From Acephala macrosclerotiorum (taxonomy: Eukaryota > Ascomycota > Leotiomycetes > Helotiales > Mollisiaceae), in the NCBI GenBank assembly GCA_014904845.1, contig MU119202.1, forward strand, positions 62,001-126,000: a stretch of 64,000 nt of DNA, given 5' to 3'. The position numbers and the translations under genes were made by a program. Shown piece after piece: positions 51,361 through 60,911 of this stretch (position 1 is its first letter; each line of letters opens with the position of its first letter). The notes below the pieces were generated by a model. It did no database searches and had not been told where the DNA came from. It was given only the letters and a program-made list of their open reading frames with translations.

Positions 51361-51427
51361 ATTATTATTATTATTATCGCGATTACAATCGAAAATATAG
51401 CGTTTATTATTATTATTATTATTATTA
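51361..51427. repeat. ATT trinucleotide runs
   Basis: Two ATT/TTA runs, 51,361-51,376 and about 51,404-51,427, are separated by a unique CGATTACAATCG-containing stretch. On the minus strand they code Asn runs, probably derived from a Gln/Asn-rich part of a gag-like protein. Confidence 0.6.
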
Positions 51428-52208
51428 CGAGTAAAAATATAACGTTTATTATTGTTTATTATATTTTGTATTTGAATTTGAAAAGTAATAAAAATAATAT
51501 TTTGTATTTGTATTAATATTTCGAGTATAAAATTATTTTATTAATTATTGTAATTATTATTTTCGATTTTAAATATTTCGAGTAATAAATTAATTATTTT
51601 TTTAAATATTTTTTTTCAATATATGAAATTGAAATTATATATTTTTTTTATAATATTATTCGAGAAAATTGTATAAAATTAATATTTTGTTTTAAATTCT
51701 AAAAAAATCGAACGTTTTTTTTTCGTAATATTAAAATTTTTAAAGTTTTTAAAATTGTTTTTTTTTTTTTCGTTTTTAAATATATATTTCGATTCTTGAA
51801 TTAATATAATAATTTTAATAATTATAATAAACTTTTTAAAAATCGCATTAAAATTGATTTTACTTTGAATTTATATATTCGAAATAAAAATATTTTTTAA
51901 TTTCGTTGAAATTTTTGTATTTCGTAAAATCGAAATAATTCCAAAAATAAAATTAAAATAAAATAAACGAAAATTCGAAAAATATTAAATAATAAATTGA
52001 ATAATTTTAATAATTTAAAATTCGAAATCGTTAACGTATTTGTATTTGATTCGTTAAAACTTTTGAAAGTCGTATACGATCTCAATAATATTTTGTGCGA
52101 TCAATATATTAATTATTAAAAAATAAAACGACGAATAAGAAATTGTTAAAATCGCGTTTCGAAACAAATATAAAATTTTAAAACGAATAAACTAATATTA
52201 TTATTATT

Positions 52209-52343
52209 TGTTAAAAAAATAGTATATATAATAAAAAATAATTTATTTTATAAAATTACAATATGAAAATTAAATTCGATAAATTATATTAAATTAAATT
52301 AAATTGTATTATTTGATCTCGAATTTTTTTACGTAATAAAATA
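52209..52343 (+). repeat. Direct repeat (LTR-like), right copy of middle element
   Basis: Partner of 36,291-36,425. It contains the shared tract TAAATTATATTAAATTAAAT and ends with TTTACGTAATAAAATA. It starts with TGTT, consistent with an LTR boundary. Confidence 0.65.
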
Positions 52344-53088
52344 TATAAAAATACTATTTAAAATATTTATTATATAATATTTTAATATTTTTTTTAAATT
52401 TTTTTAATTAAATTAATAATTTTTAAATAAGCGATTATAATTTTACTCTCGAAAACTCGATTTAATATTTAATAAAAAGTGTAAAATTTTAATTATTTAA
52501 TAAAATAAAAAATAAATTTCATACAACGATAAAAATAATTAAAATTTTAATAAAAATTAATATATTAAAATAAATTTTTAAAATTTCAATATTAAATTCT
52601 TTTTTTTTATTAATTTTATTAATTTATTAATAATATTATTTTAATTGCTTATTAATCGCTATTTAATTTTTATTTAAAGTTTTTTTAATAATAATTTAAT
52701 AATAATTTTTTAAATACTTTTTTATATTTTTTATTATAATAATATTATACGACGAACTTTTTATTAAATTAATACAATAAATACAATAAAAATAAATTTA
52801 ATTCTTTTTTTTAATCGAACGACAATAATACTTTTAAATAAAGAATTTCTATTTCGTATTATAATTTTAAGTAATCGTAATTGATTTTATTAAAATAAAA
52901 ACTATAAAAAAAAATCTAATTTAAATAAAAAAAATATTTTAAAAATATAATTTAAATAAAATCGTCGTACGAAAAAAAAAAAGTAAAAAGAAAAAAAATT
53001 GTAGAGTGCGAAATAAAAAAGCGATATAAAAATCGATTTTTTATCGATACGTATCGATATTTGTAATATTTGACTAATACTACTCAGT

Positions 53089-53107
53089 ATCGATATCGTA
53101 TCGATGC
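53089..53107 (-). repeat. Right inverted terminal motif of the nest
   Basis: Reverse complement begins GCATCGATACGA and pairs with 34557-34575 at 16 of 19 positions, with all differences transitions. No clear target-site duplication is found just outside, so the exact end may be a few bases off. Confidence 0.5.
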
Positions 53108-53284
53108 TTCAAGTATCGAAGTCGAGTCTGAGGAAGACGTCGAAGCGAGACTTGTTGAAGCAGCTGAAGCAGTTGAAGCAGTATTCAAGCTAGATTCTAG
53201 ACTAGATAGAGTGACGATATCACAGCTTGGTGGAGCATCGAGACGCTCTGTCTTGAGCATATAGTCGCTTTTCAGAGACGTCAT
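53108..53284 (-). pseudogene. 5' coding fragment of the disrupted gene (right side of the block)
   Basis: A minus-strand frame starts with ATG at 53284, MTSLKSDYMLKTERLDAPPS, and runs through a Ser/Thr/Ala-rich stretch (LSSLESSLNTASTASAASTS, then SSSDSTSILEA) straight into the AT-rich block, where it hits TGA after SIRYRY. Composition is ordinary host-like. Its strand and order match the truncated gene at the left edge, which lacks a 5' end and begins at RYYSRAW. Together they suggest one gene split by the insertion. The fragment alone has no diagnostic domain, so the link is inference. Confidence 0.5.
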
Positions 53285-54840
53285 TTTGGAAATTTGAAAA
53301 ATAGATAGATAGTTGTCAAGGGAAAAAAGTGTTCCAAGTCAAGATTTCAAAGACATAGAAAGAACGGAATATTAGCCTGGGAATTTCCTCAATTTTATAC
53401 ATCTTTCACAATGCTAGTGAAGCAAGAATAGAAGGACTGGGGATCGCCAAAATGCCAAACGACAATTGGAACTTTTGATTACTTGATTGTGAGAATACTG
53501 GAGTTCACCAGCCAGCCCTACCGGTCTTTGAAGGTTATCTGTATCATAAAATCGCAAATCTTGGAGAAGATCTGTAGTAGATCATTCACGACAGTTGCTC
53601 AATTACCATACTTGGCATGCACCTGCGAAGCTTGGAGCGGGACAATCAGTTTGACGTACAGCCTTGCCAAGCCACCTTCTTAGTGCCAGAAGCTTGACAA
53701 CTTCTTAGGATACTAAAAGTAGTTAGCGTTATGCTGGCCCGCTAGATGACGGGACGGGCTAGCGGTTCGGCAAGGTTTCCCCTATTATTCCGTCTTACGA
53801 TCTCCTCCATTCGCATGAATTTCCCTATTGAAACTCAGTGGTTTCGATCACAATTTGTTAGCTTCAACGTGCTGTTTGGATTCTTTGAATTGATAAAAAG
53901 AAGAGAAGGTGTCAGAAATTGGTATTTATTCTATTGCTTCGGAGCCCTTTAAGCATCGGCTCCGGGCCAGATATCGGCGAGTGATGTGTTTTCATCATAA
54001 AGTGCTTCAAAATGCTGGGAAGAATTGAATACCACTTACGTTCGCATTATCCTTTCAGTTTCAATCTGCGAAGACTTGCTAGGCGCAGATACTTCATTAA
54101 TGTATGTTTGAGAGAAATCTACCAGGGGGCCAAGGAGAGGAGCAGTGCCATTTTATGCTCGTCTGTCATTGCTGAGCTCTCTATCCTTCCAATAGAGCCC
54201 CTCCGTTAAAGCTGTGAAGCTGAACCAGCCTTCTGATCCCGTTATGAGTCAATCCCATTCGAGACACCGCAGTTGTGGTGGTATGACAAGAGCCTGATGG
54301 TTGGCGAGCAGGGTCCAATCATGAATGTTCAAAGGCCTCTCCAAGAACATTAAATTGAGTCACAACAATGGGTGAGGAGTCAACCCGTAAACTCAACGCG
54401 GACCAATATACCAAATTAAGAGACTGCTACATTTAAGCTTTGGCAGGGTGGTGTTAATGTTCCTGCCGTCCAGTGTTGCTGAATCTCTTTGTTGCGAAAC
54501 CCAGCTAGGCAGCTTTCGACTGGAGAGTTGTATAATTTGCAGTTCACGTGCCCACCCCCTTTCCCGTTCGCTCGCATAGGCCCGAGAAACGAAATGGAGA
54601 TTCGAGATCTCGTCACTAGTATCTTCCTTCAACTTTCATGCTTTAGTTCTCTAGCATCTTCACTAACTGTTTGTTTTCTTAACATCTACGAAGCTCAACG
54701 TTCATATACTATCTATGTATCTGAGTAGCTCAACCATATCACCCCTCTCATCTCCATCCCTCACCCATCTTCATCTATTCCCCGCCCCTATTCCATTATA
54801 CCATACCGCCCCTTCTCAACTTCTCCCCATCACTCTCCGG
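53285..54840. other. Gene-free stretch right of the block
   Basis: About 1.55 kb of ordinary composition. All open frames are below 80 codons and unrecognised. It should contain the original promoter of the disrupted gene next to 53,285. No repeat or RNA gene is seen. Confidence 0.35.
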
Positions 54841-55263
54841 TCAATCGCTAGCATGAATCTCCCCTGTACTCTCACTCGCCACACTATCTGCATCAGAGGC
54901 ATCATAATGTCCCCCACCGCTCGAGTTATCACTGTTAGTCTCATACTTGCCATAGAAGTCATCATCTGATTCGTTGTCTGGCTCATCGTCGTGTTCGTCG
55001 TCTGCGTCGTTGTCGGAGTCGGCTACTCCGCCTCGGAGATGGAGGATGTGGTTGAATTCCTCTGCGAGAAGGGTTGAGATGGTTGGGTGCGCGGGGATGG
55101 ATGAGAGAGGGGAAGAAGTTGGGGTGGTGAGGTCTTGGGTGGACATTTCGTTAAAGTTGTTCACTTTAATATTGATATGTTTTTGAGGATTGACTTGGAT
55201 ATAGATAACTTCTTGCTCTTCCTTCTTGTAAGATGTACTTGATGAAGAGGAGGAGGATACCAT
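54841..55263 (-). CDS. Small acidic hypothetical protein
   Basis: A 140-residue open frame from ATG at 55263, or 102 residues if the in-frame Met of NEMSTQDLTT (ATG 55146-55148) is used. The N-terminus is Ser-rich; the middle reads PAHPTISTLLAEEFNHILHL, followed by RGGVADSDNDADDEHDDEPD, strongly acidic, and a Ser/Asp tail. I know no family. The biased codon content could also come from a repetitive intergenic sequence. Composition matches host genes, not the AT block. Support is only the uninterrupted frame. Confidence 0.35.
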   Translation of the reverse strand: MVSSSSSSSTSYKKEEQEVIYIQVNPQKHINIKVNNFNEMSTQDLTTPTSSPLSSIPAHPTISTLLAEEFNHILHLRGGVADSDNDADDEHDDEPDNESDDDFYGKYETNSDNSSGGGHYDASDADSVASESTGEIHASD

Positions 55264-56221
55264 ATGAGGAGATATTTATGCTTTGAAACTTCGATGATTG
55301 TCTTTGTTATTGTCGTTCTCTTCAAGTTTTGAATCTTGAAACCTTCGTCCTTCTTGCTCCCTGATTCTTCAATGTTCTTCAAGTAACCGATATGATTCAA
55401 AATCCCTTGCATACCAATCATTCATGTCTACAATCGCTGTCCGAGGCATTCATAAACATCAATTTTTCACGTCTCGTCATCTAGGGCCCCGACGAACATC
55501 GTTCAGCCAGCAGGATGTCCGAAGCCCCCAAGCATATTTTCTTCCTGATATCTGATACATCTCTACTGAGTTTGTATTTCATTCTTGTATTCTAGGTCAA
55601 GATTTCACGTATAGAATTCCTTCTACCTTCGCCCTAAATCCCGCCCCAAACCTCAATGCCGATATCCTCTCTCTTCTTTCCTCATCTACCTCTCTACCTC
55701 TCTCTCATCATCCTCTGACTTTCCAACCTCTCCTTCTTCGGTATCTCCCTCCCCCTCCCAAATCTCCAACACCTTTAACTTAATCTGCACCAACTTGCTC
55801 ACCATACCTCCTCTATAGCATCCGTCCTCCTGAAGAGGCAACGCCCAAGAGATTGGCGACACTAAGGCCATGATAGGAAGATTGGTCTTGGGAGTGTTCT
55901 CGAAAGTACATAGCATGTTGACAATGAATCTATATTTCCCTCTTAGACGATATTGAGATCGGGAGGTGCTATATTTGAAGGTGGCTTATAGGCAGGTATA
56001 CTTGCAGGTCGGCTGTGAATCGAAGTTCTCGACACACCAACACAGGACAGGCTAAGGAACTCATTCAGACCAACTCCAACGCCCTGCGAAATCATCATGA
56101 TCACTTCTAGACACGCCTGATCATTTGCACATATCATGAGCAAGCTTATTATCTAGTCCCTGTTATCTACAATTGCGCCTTGCTATGCATAACCCAATCC
56201 TGATCAAACCCCAACACCTCA
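55264..56221. other. Intergenic region with two short unexplained frames
   Basis: Minus frames at 55686-55916 and 55943-56143 lie close together and could be exons of one small gene (the second contains MMISQGVGVGLNEFLSLSCV). No confident splice sites or family were found, so no gene is called. Confidence 0.3.
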
Positions 56222-57460
56222 TCACTCTTCATCAACAATCTCATACGATTGCATTTCATTCTCGACGACCTCCTTGGCGACCATCCACCGATCCGCCGGA
56301 GAGCATTTCTCCTTTCGACAAAACACATTCCAAACCACACTTTGCAAACTAGCGAACGACATCGTGTAGCCTAACTCGAAGGCATTCATGTTGTGCAGGC
56401 CATCCTGAAGCATGCGTCGAGCCCAAGGAGCTGGATCCAATAGCCGGTCCTTTCCTTCCTTGAGAAAGATGTACGGAAAATGTGGGCCGAATCTCTGAAT
56501 CAAGTCTTCGAAGACACACATACATTCCCTGATCCAGTTGTCGTTCGGTACATTGGCAGCGTCGACGGTATTAGGAGCGAAGAACCACTCTAGAGGCGCT
56601 GGACTCGATGGCTATGGTAGTCAGCAGTGACCTTACAACTATTTTGGCCCAATGCAATACTTCTCGTGGAGGAAAAACCCGCAGTTGAACGAAGTGGCTG
56701 TAAAAAAAGCAGCTATTGCAAATCAAAATCATAACACGCCTGTAGAAAAGAAAAACTACCTACCCTGACATCGCCTGGGTTGGATTTGTCTAGAGCGCTC
56801 TTAGTCATGGTAAAATAGTTCTGGCCCATAACCTCGACAATAACCCCCAAGCTTGCCAGTCCGGCAATCGTGAGCGAGTCGAGGAACTCGGCCTGCTTAG
56901 CTCTGATCTTCAATGTCTCCTGCAGGCCAGCGGTACAGTCTGCCAATTTGAAAAGCAGCGAGAATGAAAATCTCTTGAACAGCGTCACTCGCTGGCAAAG
57001 CTCGGCTTTTGGGACGTCAAGTGTAGGCCAATTTTGAGCATGGTGATCGATCATATCCGTGAGGTCATATCGAACGAGAAACTCCACTGTATTGACCCGA
57101 GAACGCATCTCAACGACCCACGGGTATGTGTACTTGGTTACGGAAGAGCTTCCAAGAGGTAATTGAGACGAAAGGACTTTAGGTTGATCGACGTTGACCC
57201 ATGCAAGTCTGGGATCTCTCTTCAGAATGCTAGCGCAGATTGATTTCTCGTAGGTCTTGAGCAATGTATAGAGTGACTGTGTATGGTCAGCGTATTCGAT
57301 GATGTACAGTGTTGGTATTTTTGTTAACCTTTGAAGTGTGCAAGAGACTGTTGATAGCTTCGGGCTCAGCGGCGATGAGCTCTTCCGCTACCTTCAAGAT
57401 TATTTCAGGGCATAACTTAATCCCGCCAGCTGTCTGCAGCAAATCGCTGGCGACCGACAT
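56222..57460 (-). CDS. F-box-like unknown protein
   Basis: Three exons, 57329-57460, 56764-57276 and 56222-56611, join in phase 0 to give 344 residues. The start ATG at 57460 gives MSVASDLLQTAGGIKLCPEI, and the first 60 residues (LCPEIILKVAEELI, then LLHTSKSLYTLL across intron 1) resemble the two-helix start of a fungal F-box-type protein, weakly. The rest is an unknown domain with RVTLFKRFSFSLLFKLADCT and, in the last exon, EWFFAPNTVDAANVPNDNWI and ERFGPHFPY-like sequence. Intron 2 (56612-56763) is uncertain: it contains another candidate exon (HFVQLRVFPPREVLHWAKIV) whose phase does not fit the flanks. Similar minus-strand genes of this kind are often species-variable in fungi. No function is assigned. 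Confidence 0.6.
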
Positions 57461-58373
57461 GCCTCTTTCTCTGCCGTAGGGTGGTGATATATTGCGGTGT
57501 CTGGAAAGTGGTTAGCCATCCATCTACCTAGGCATCTGAGCGGCAACGGGAGAGAGCCTCTTAATCAAGCCTGACGTTGGAGAGAAACGAGATTTGCTTA
57601 CTGGTAATGTATTCAAGCAATGTCTATATGTGTCCACCTATGAGCAATGACTTAACGATACGTTGTGGAGGCAATGAACGTAGCAATGTCGGAGATGTTG
57701 TTGGATATGAGAAGAATAGAGAGACAAGAACATTTTGATGACTGAATCATCAAGGTATTGGAGGAAAGAGCCATCATGGTATCCCGCCGTGAATGTTGTG
57801 GGATTGGGAAGTCGCGATTGCGAGGCTGAAGGACTTAGCGAAAGGCGCGATGAACCAACAAGGTATAGGTGAGGACCCCACTCATCCGTTATTCGGCTTG
57901 ACTCGATATACTTTGATAATGTCCTATTGATCATTGGAGGATCTGAGATCCTGGCTGGAAAAGATTTCCGACTGCTCTAGAACATGCGAGCTTCTTGCAC
58001 CCAGCCTTGAGGGTTCAAAAGCAATCTGCTGTGCACGTGAAACAAACCCCCTTAAATCCTCGGTTCTATCGACGTCGGGCAGATCAGCGAACATGCTGCT
58101 CGATTGTATGGACCTCCACTGCGAACAGGGTTCTTGAGAGAATACGAAATTAAGGTTGAATGGCGTATTCGTAAGGTATCGAACTTGAAGGGAACGGTAA
58201 AAGGCATAAACCAAAGCAACCGCCAGTTGTAAACGCCGCCAATACCAGCCCAAAGTCGCACTCACAATCTCCCTCCCTAAGGCATCTATGGCGTCTTTAG
58301 ACACCTCAACTCCTCCTCCTCGAACCCTTCTTTCTCCCATTCCAAGCCTTCATCTTACTCTCCTTTGCATTAT
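57461..58373. other. Region between F-box-like gene and sterol-desaturase gene
   Basis: About 910 bp. Besides the doubtful frame at 57,924-58,340 (listed separately), nothing is recognised. Confidence 0.35.
57924..58340 (-). CDS. Doubtful hypothetical protein
   Basis: A 138-residue frame with ATG at 58340, beginning MGERRVRGGGVEVSKDAIDA, with a hydrophobic/amphipathic part SATLGWYWRRLQLAVALVYA (about 27-46). It lies 33 bp downstream of the sterol-desaturase stop on the same strand. It could be part of that gene's 3' UTR. No family is recognised, and the evidence is only an uninterrupted frame. Confidence 0.25.
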   Translation of the reverse strand: MGERRVRGGGVEVSKDAIDALGREIVSATLGWYWRRLQLAVALVYAFYRSLQVRYLTNTPFNLNFVFSQEPCSQWRSIQSSSMFADLPDVDRTEDLRGFVSRAQQIAFEPSRLGARSSHVLEQSEIFSSQDLRSSNDQ

Positions 58374-59418
58374 CTAACGCTTTCCCACTTCTTTCCTTAA
58401 CATGATGTTTCTCCGCCTCATCTCTCTGTCATCGGTCACATCCGGTCCAACTCCCGTGCCGTGCACCCAGTCCAACAGTCCATATGGCGCAAAATTTCCC
58501 ATCCCTTGGCCCTCACTATGTAGATCTTGTCTTCTTGCTATGCCACCTAATATGATACCTGGAACAGTAGCGTAGCCTGACATAGTGAGCGTTTCTTCGA
58601 TAGTTATAATGGAGAGTACCAGCAGATATATGAGGAGGTGTATGCGGAAGAGAATCGAGGGAAGATATGTGGGAAGAAATTTCCAGACTAGATACGGGAG
58701 AGGGTGATCGTAATGGGCTGCGAAGGAGTATGGTGCGCTTATGGAGTGGAAGTAGGAGCTGTGGAGTTTGCTGAGATAATTAGGAGACTTGGGGTGGAGG
58801 ATGAAGCGATGCATATAGTATTGAAGAACCTGGTCTCTGTCAGTCAAGTTTTCTGGCACTGGAAAGCTCTAAAGCTTACCTCTCGAAGCACTAAACTTCT
58901 TCCAACACCTTTGAGTATAGACCATGGCATTGGTAACGTCGTTGTGACTTTCAGAGCACTCCTGATACCGATGACTTCTGTGAACAGTAGCTCAACACCT
59001 GATTGTATGCCAACTCCCAGGCAGGCGTTGAACAAACTCAAGCCAATAACATGATACCATTGTGACCTGCCACTTTTCCGAGATTTACTGCCTCTCCTTG
59101 TCGGCAAAGCTTGAGTCCCCTGGGTCTTGAAGTTCACTGCGACACTCGGTATGGTTGAATCGAAGATTAGGAACAACAGAGAGGGTAGAAGGAAGAACAG
59201 GATTCGAATCGCCAATGTCCCCACAATTTCAACTTTCAGCGGAGGTTGACTGAGGACAAGAGTGCTCCATGTCTGATGGTCCAATTAGTCTCATTCCTTA
59301 CGTGATTCAGCTGATGGCATACCATGTAAAAGAACAGCAAGTTCAACGACGTTGAATAACTGGTTAGAGAAGGCATGAGGAAATACCCCATGACAGGAAG
59401 GCTCAGCGCAATACCCAT
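58374..59418 (-). CDS. Sterol desaturase / fatty-acid hydroxylase superfamily membrane enzyme
   Basis: A membrane-bound di-iron enzyme of the fatty-acid hydroxylase superfamily, acting on sterol or lipid substrates at the endoplasmic reticulum. Exons 59323-59418, 58880-59272 and 58374-58829 join in phase 0 to 314 residues. The histidine cluster is visible in the last exon: YYMHRFILHP, then LHSSYFHS and AHYDHPLPYLVWKFLP, with later RRQDLHSEGQGMGNFAPYGL and LDWVHGTG, the usual arrangement of metal-binding histidines in fungal members. Hydrophobic segments lie at about residues 1-32, 45-70 and 220-240. The start at ATG 59418 gives MGIALSLPVMGYFLMPSLTS. The true substrate cannot be deduced. Introns remove short GTATGC and GTAAGC segments; the acceptor GAGACCAG at the third exon is set by the conserved VLQYYMHRF. 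Confidence 0.88.
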
Positions 59419-60911
59419 GTTTGCAGGTGCAATGCAGAACAAATCAATTGAGGCTGAAAATATTGTGAAATGGGATGAACTGAACGGAATGAAATGAAGA
59501 TATCAACCATTCAACCATTGTCAACGCTACAGTTCCTGGTGTCGCAAGACATACTTCCCTCGAGAACGACGAGGCTAGGTATGACATCGTCATCAGGATC
59601 GTCCTCACAGCAGGATTTCTGCATGCTTTCGCGGGGGTGGATAGCCTATCGCCAGATGAACCAATAGTAGAGCAGGTGCGGGTACCTCAGTAACTGACAA
59701 GAATTCGCGAGTTCAGGGGTTACCCATAACAGCCCTATTATGAAAAGCACGGACTCTTATCAAAATGCATAATTACTTCGTAAGATGTGCGTACGAATGT
59801 CCTAGGATGAACGGAACACTATTGAATAGGGGGACCAGGACGTATCTTTGCTTGATAATATGTATGCGCATCTCCGACGTGTTCGGGGACTTTTCTCAAG
59901 AAAGCCTCACCAAGAGCGAGCACACAAGCCACCATCTTGCTGTCAAAAGTTTAAGTATGGCGAGGTGGCTTCCTCAACTCTCTTATTCTCTGATGGCTAC
60001 CTACTCTCGCACGAGCCTCCTGTCCCAGTAACCAATAACCCGCAAATCGAATCGGAGCTCAGGTAAATTTCCCGGGATGGGCTCGCAATTTCAGCCTGCC
60101 AGGCCCAAGATCCAACAGGGGGCTTACGCTGTCTCTATGATCAGAAGTCCTCTCGCGAGCAAGCATTGCTTCTTTCAGGAAAAGCTCCTGCATGCTCTGC
60201 TTCCCCTCCATCCCTATCCCTATCCACCCAGAGATCCCATCCACGACTCGCCGTTCGAACTGCCATATTGCATTGCATGAACCATTTCAACCCTATCCAA
60301 TTGCCGCAGCAAGGCCCATCACCACTCTAGCATTCCTTTTGGGCATCAGCCGGCAGCACCCGCAAAGCCGCCGTCCCAGACACTACTTTGGCTTGACATT
60401 CCCTTCCAAACGAAAACGTCTTTGCGCGCGTTCAACACTCGAGTCTTTGACACGCAAGTTCTGCACCAAGAGAACAACCGTTCCTCTGAGACAGAAGTTC
60501 CCAACGCTGCAGACCCTGCAGCACCCGTCCCGTCTAGGTGCGTCGCGTATCTTCCTGTACCACCGAACCTCCTTCAGGAAGTTCAGGGGAACCTCTTGGG
60601 AATACCAACGGATCGAACGAATGAAGAGAAGCTGACAAGTCATTGCTCGCAGTTCCCTGGCACCACCTGCATTCTTTCAATCCAATGGAAAACGGTGCAT
60701 AGTCTTCGTCAAACTCCGCACGAGTCGAAAAGCACGCGTCGAACTGTTTTGGTTTCCTGAAACATTGCTCACCTATCTGTCGTTTTGGAAGTGTCAATGC
60801 ATCGCGCAGAAGGATCCTCATCCGCAAAATATTCACGACTGTGATCTTCGGGATAGTACGAATCGGCGCTCAGATTGATTCAGCCTAAGCAGCTAAAAGT
60901 CCCAAGTCGCC
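59419..60911. promoter_or_regulatory. Divergent upstream region of desaturase and alpha/beta-hydrolase genes
   Basis: About 1.5 kb between two divergent starts. Frames such as plus 60192-60635 are open but lack motifs and are not called. No regulatory site could be assigned. Confidence 0.4.

Larger units (their letters stand above)
36291..52343 (-). mobile_element. Middle element, degenerate LTR-type retroelement interrupted by the inner copia element
   Basis: Delimited by 135-bp direct repeats (36,291-36,425 and 52,209-52,343). Without the inner insertion it would be about 9.7 kb, long for one element, so other insertions may be hidden. Its two arms share the same strand composition on the given strand (T over A, G over C outside CpG), opposite to the inner element. 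On the minus strand near 51,360-51,480 one frame shows Asn-rich segments (RYIFTRNNNNNNN and RYIFDCNRDNNNN), reminiscent of a gag low-complexity tail. This suggests transcription leftwards, with the 5' LTR on the right. No polymerase motif could be read securely, so superfamily is undecided. Confidence 0.45.
34557..53107. repeat. 18.5-kb AT-rich, RIP-like transposon nest
   Basis: Base composition changes abruptly from about half GC to overwhelmingly A/T at about 34,560 and returns at about 53,110. No long intact reading frame survives; the longest are below 100 codons. Most remaining C residues are in CpG; CpA, CpT and CpC are strongly depleted, and TpA is abundant. Paired repeat copies inside differ almost only by C/T and G/A transitions. 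This is the signature of repeat-induced point mutation acting on duplicated transposons before meiosis in ascomycetes. The block is split into layers by repeat pairs and by strand composition (separate entries). Such tracts usually carry H3K9 methylation and DNA methylation; that is inferred from family knowledge, not visible here. Confidence 0.9.
34557..53107. mobile_element. Outermost element, probably a DNA transposon, about 2.5 kb without insertions
   Basis: Inferred from the inverted terminal motif at both ends. Removing the inner element (36,291-52,343) leaves about 1.73 kb on the left and 0.76 kb on the right, a plausible size for a TIR transposon or non-autonomous derivative. Both arms are highly AT-rich. 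No transposase motif could be read in the mutated sequence. The alternative is unrelated fragments sharing ClaI-like TATCGATA palindromes. Confidence 0.4.

Noticed and set aside
51361..51427. CRISPR-like spaced repeats
   Set aside because: They are simple ATT runs without constant-length repeats or spacers, and the genome is eukaryotic.
34557..53107. Mitochondrial DNA insertion or centromere as explanation of the AT-rich block
   Set aside because: LTR pairs, a target-site duplication, gag-integrase-RT order and transition-only divergence point to RIP-mutated transposons; no mitochondrial gene is readable. A centromere role cannot be excluded but 18.5 kb flanked by genes gives no support.
60192..60760. 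Open frames of 112-147 codons upstream of the alpha/beta-hydrolase gene
   Set aside because: They overlap in several frames on both strands and have no motif; more likely upstream region or UTR.
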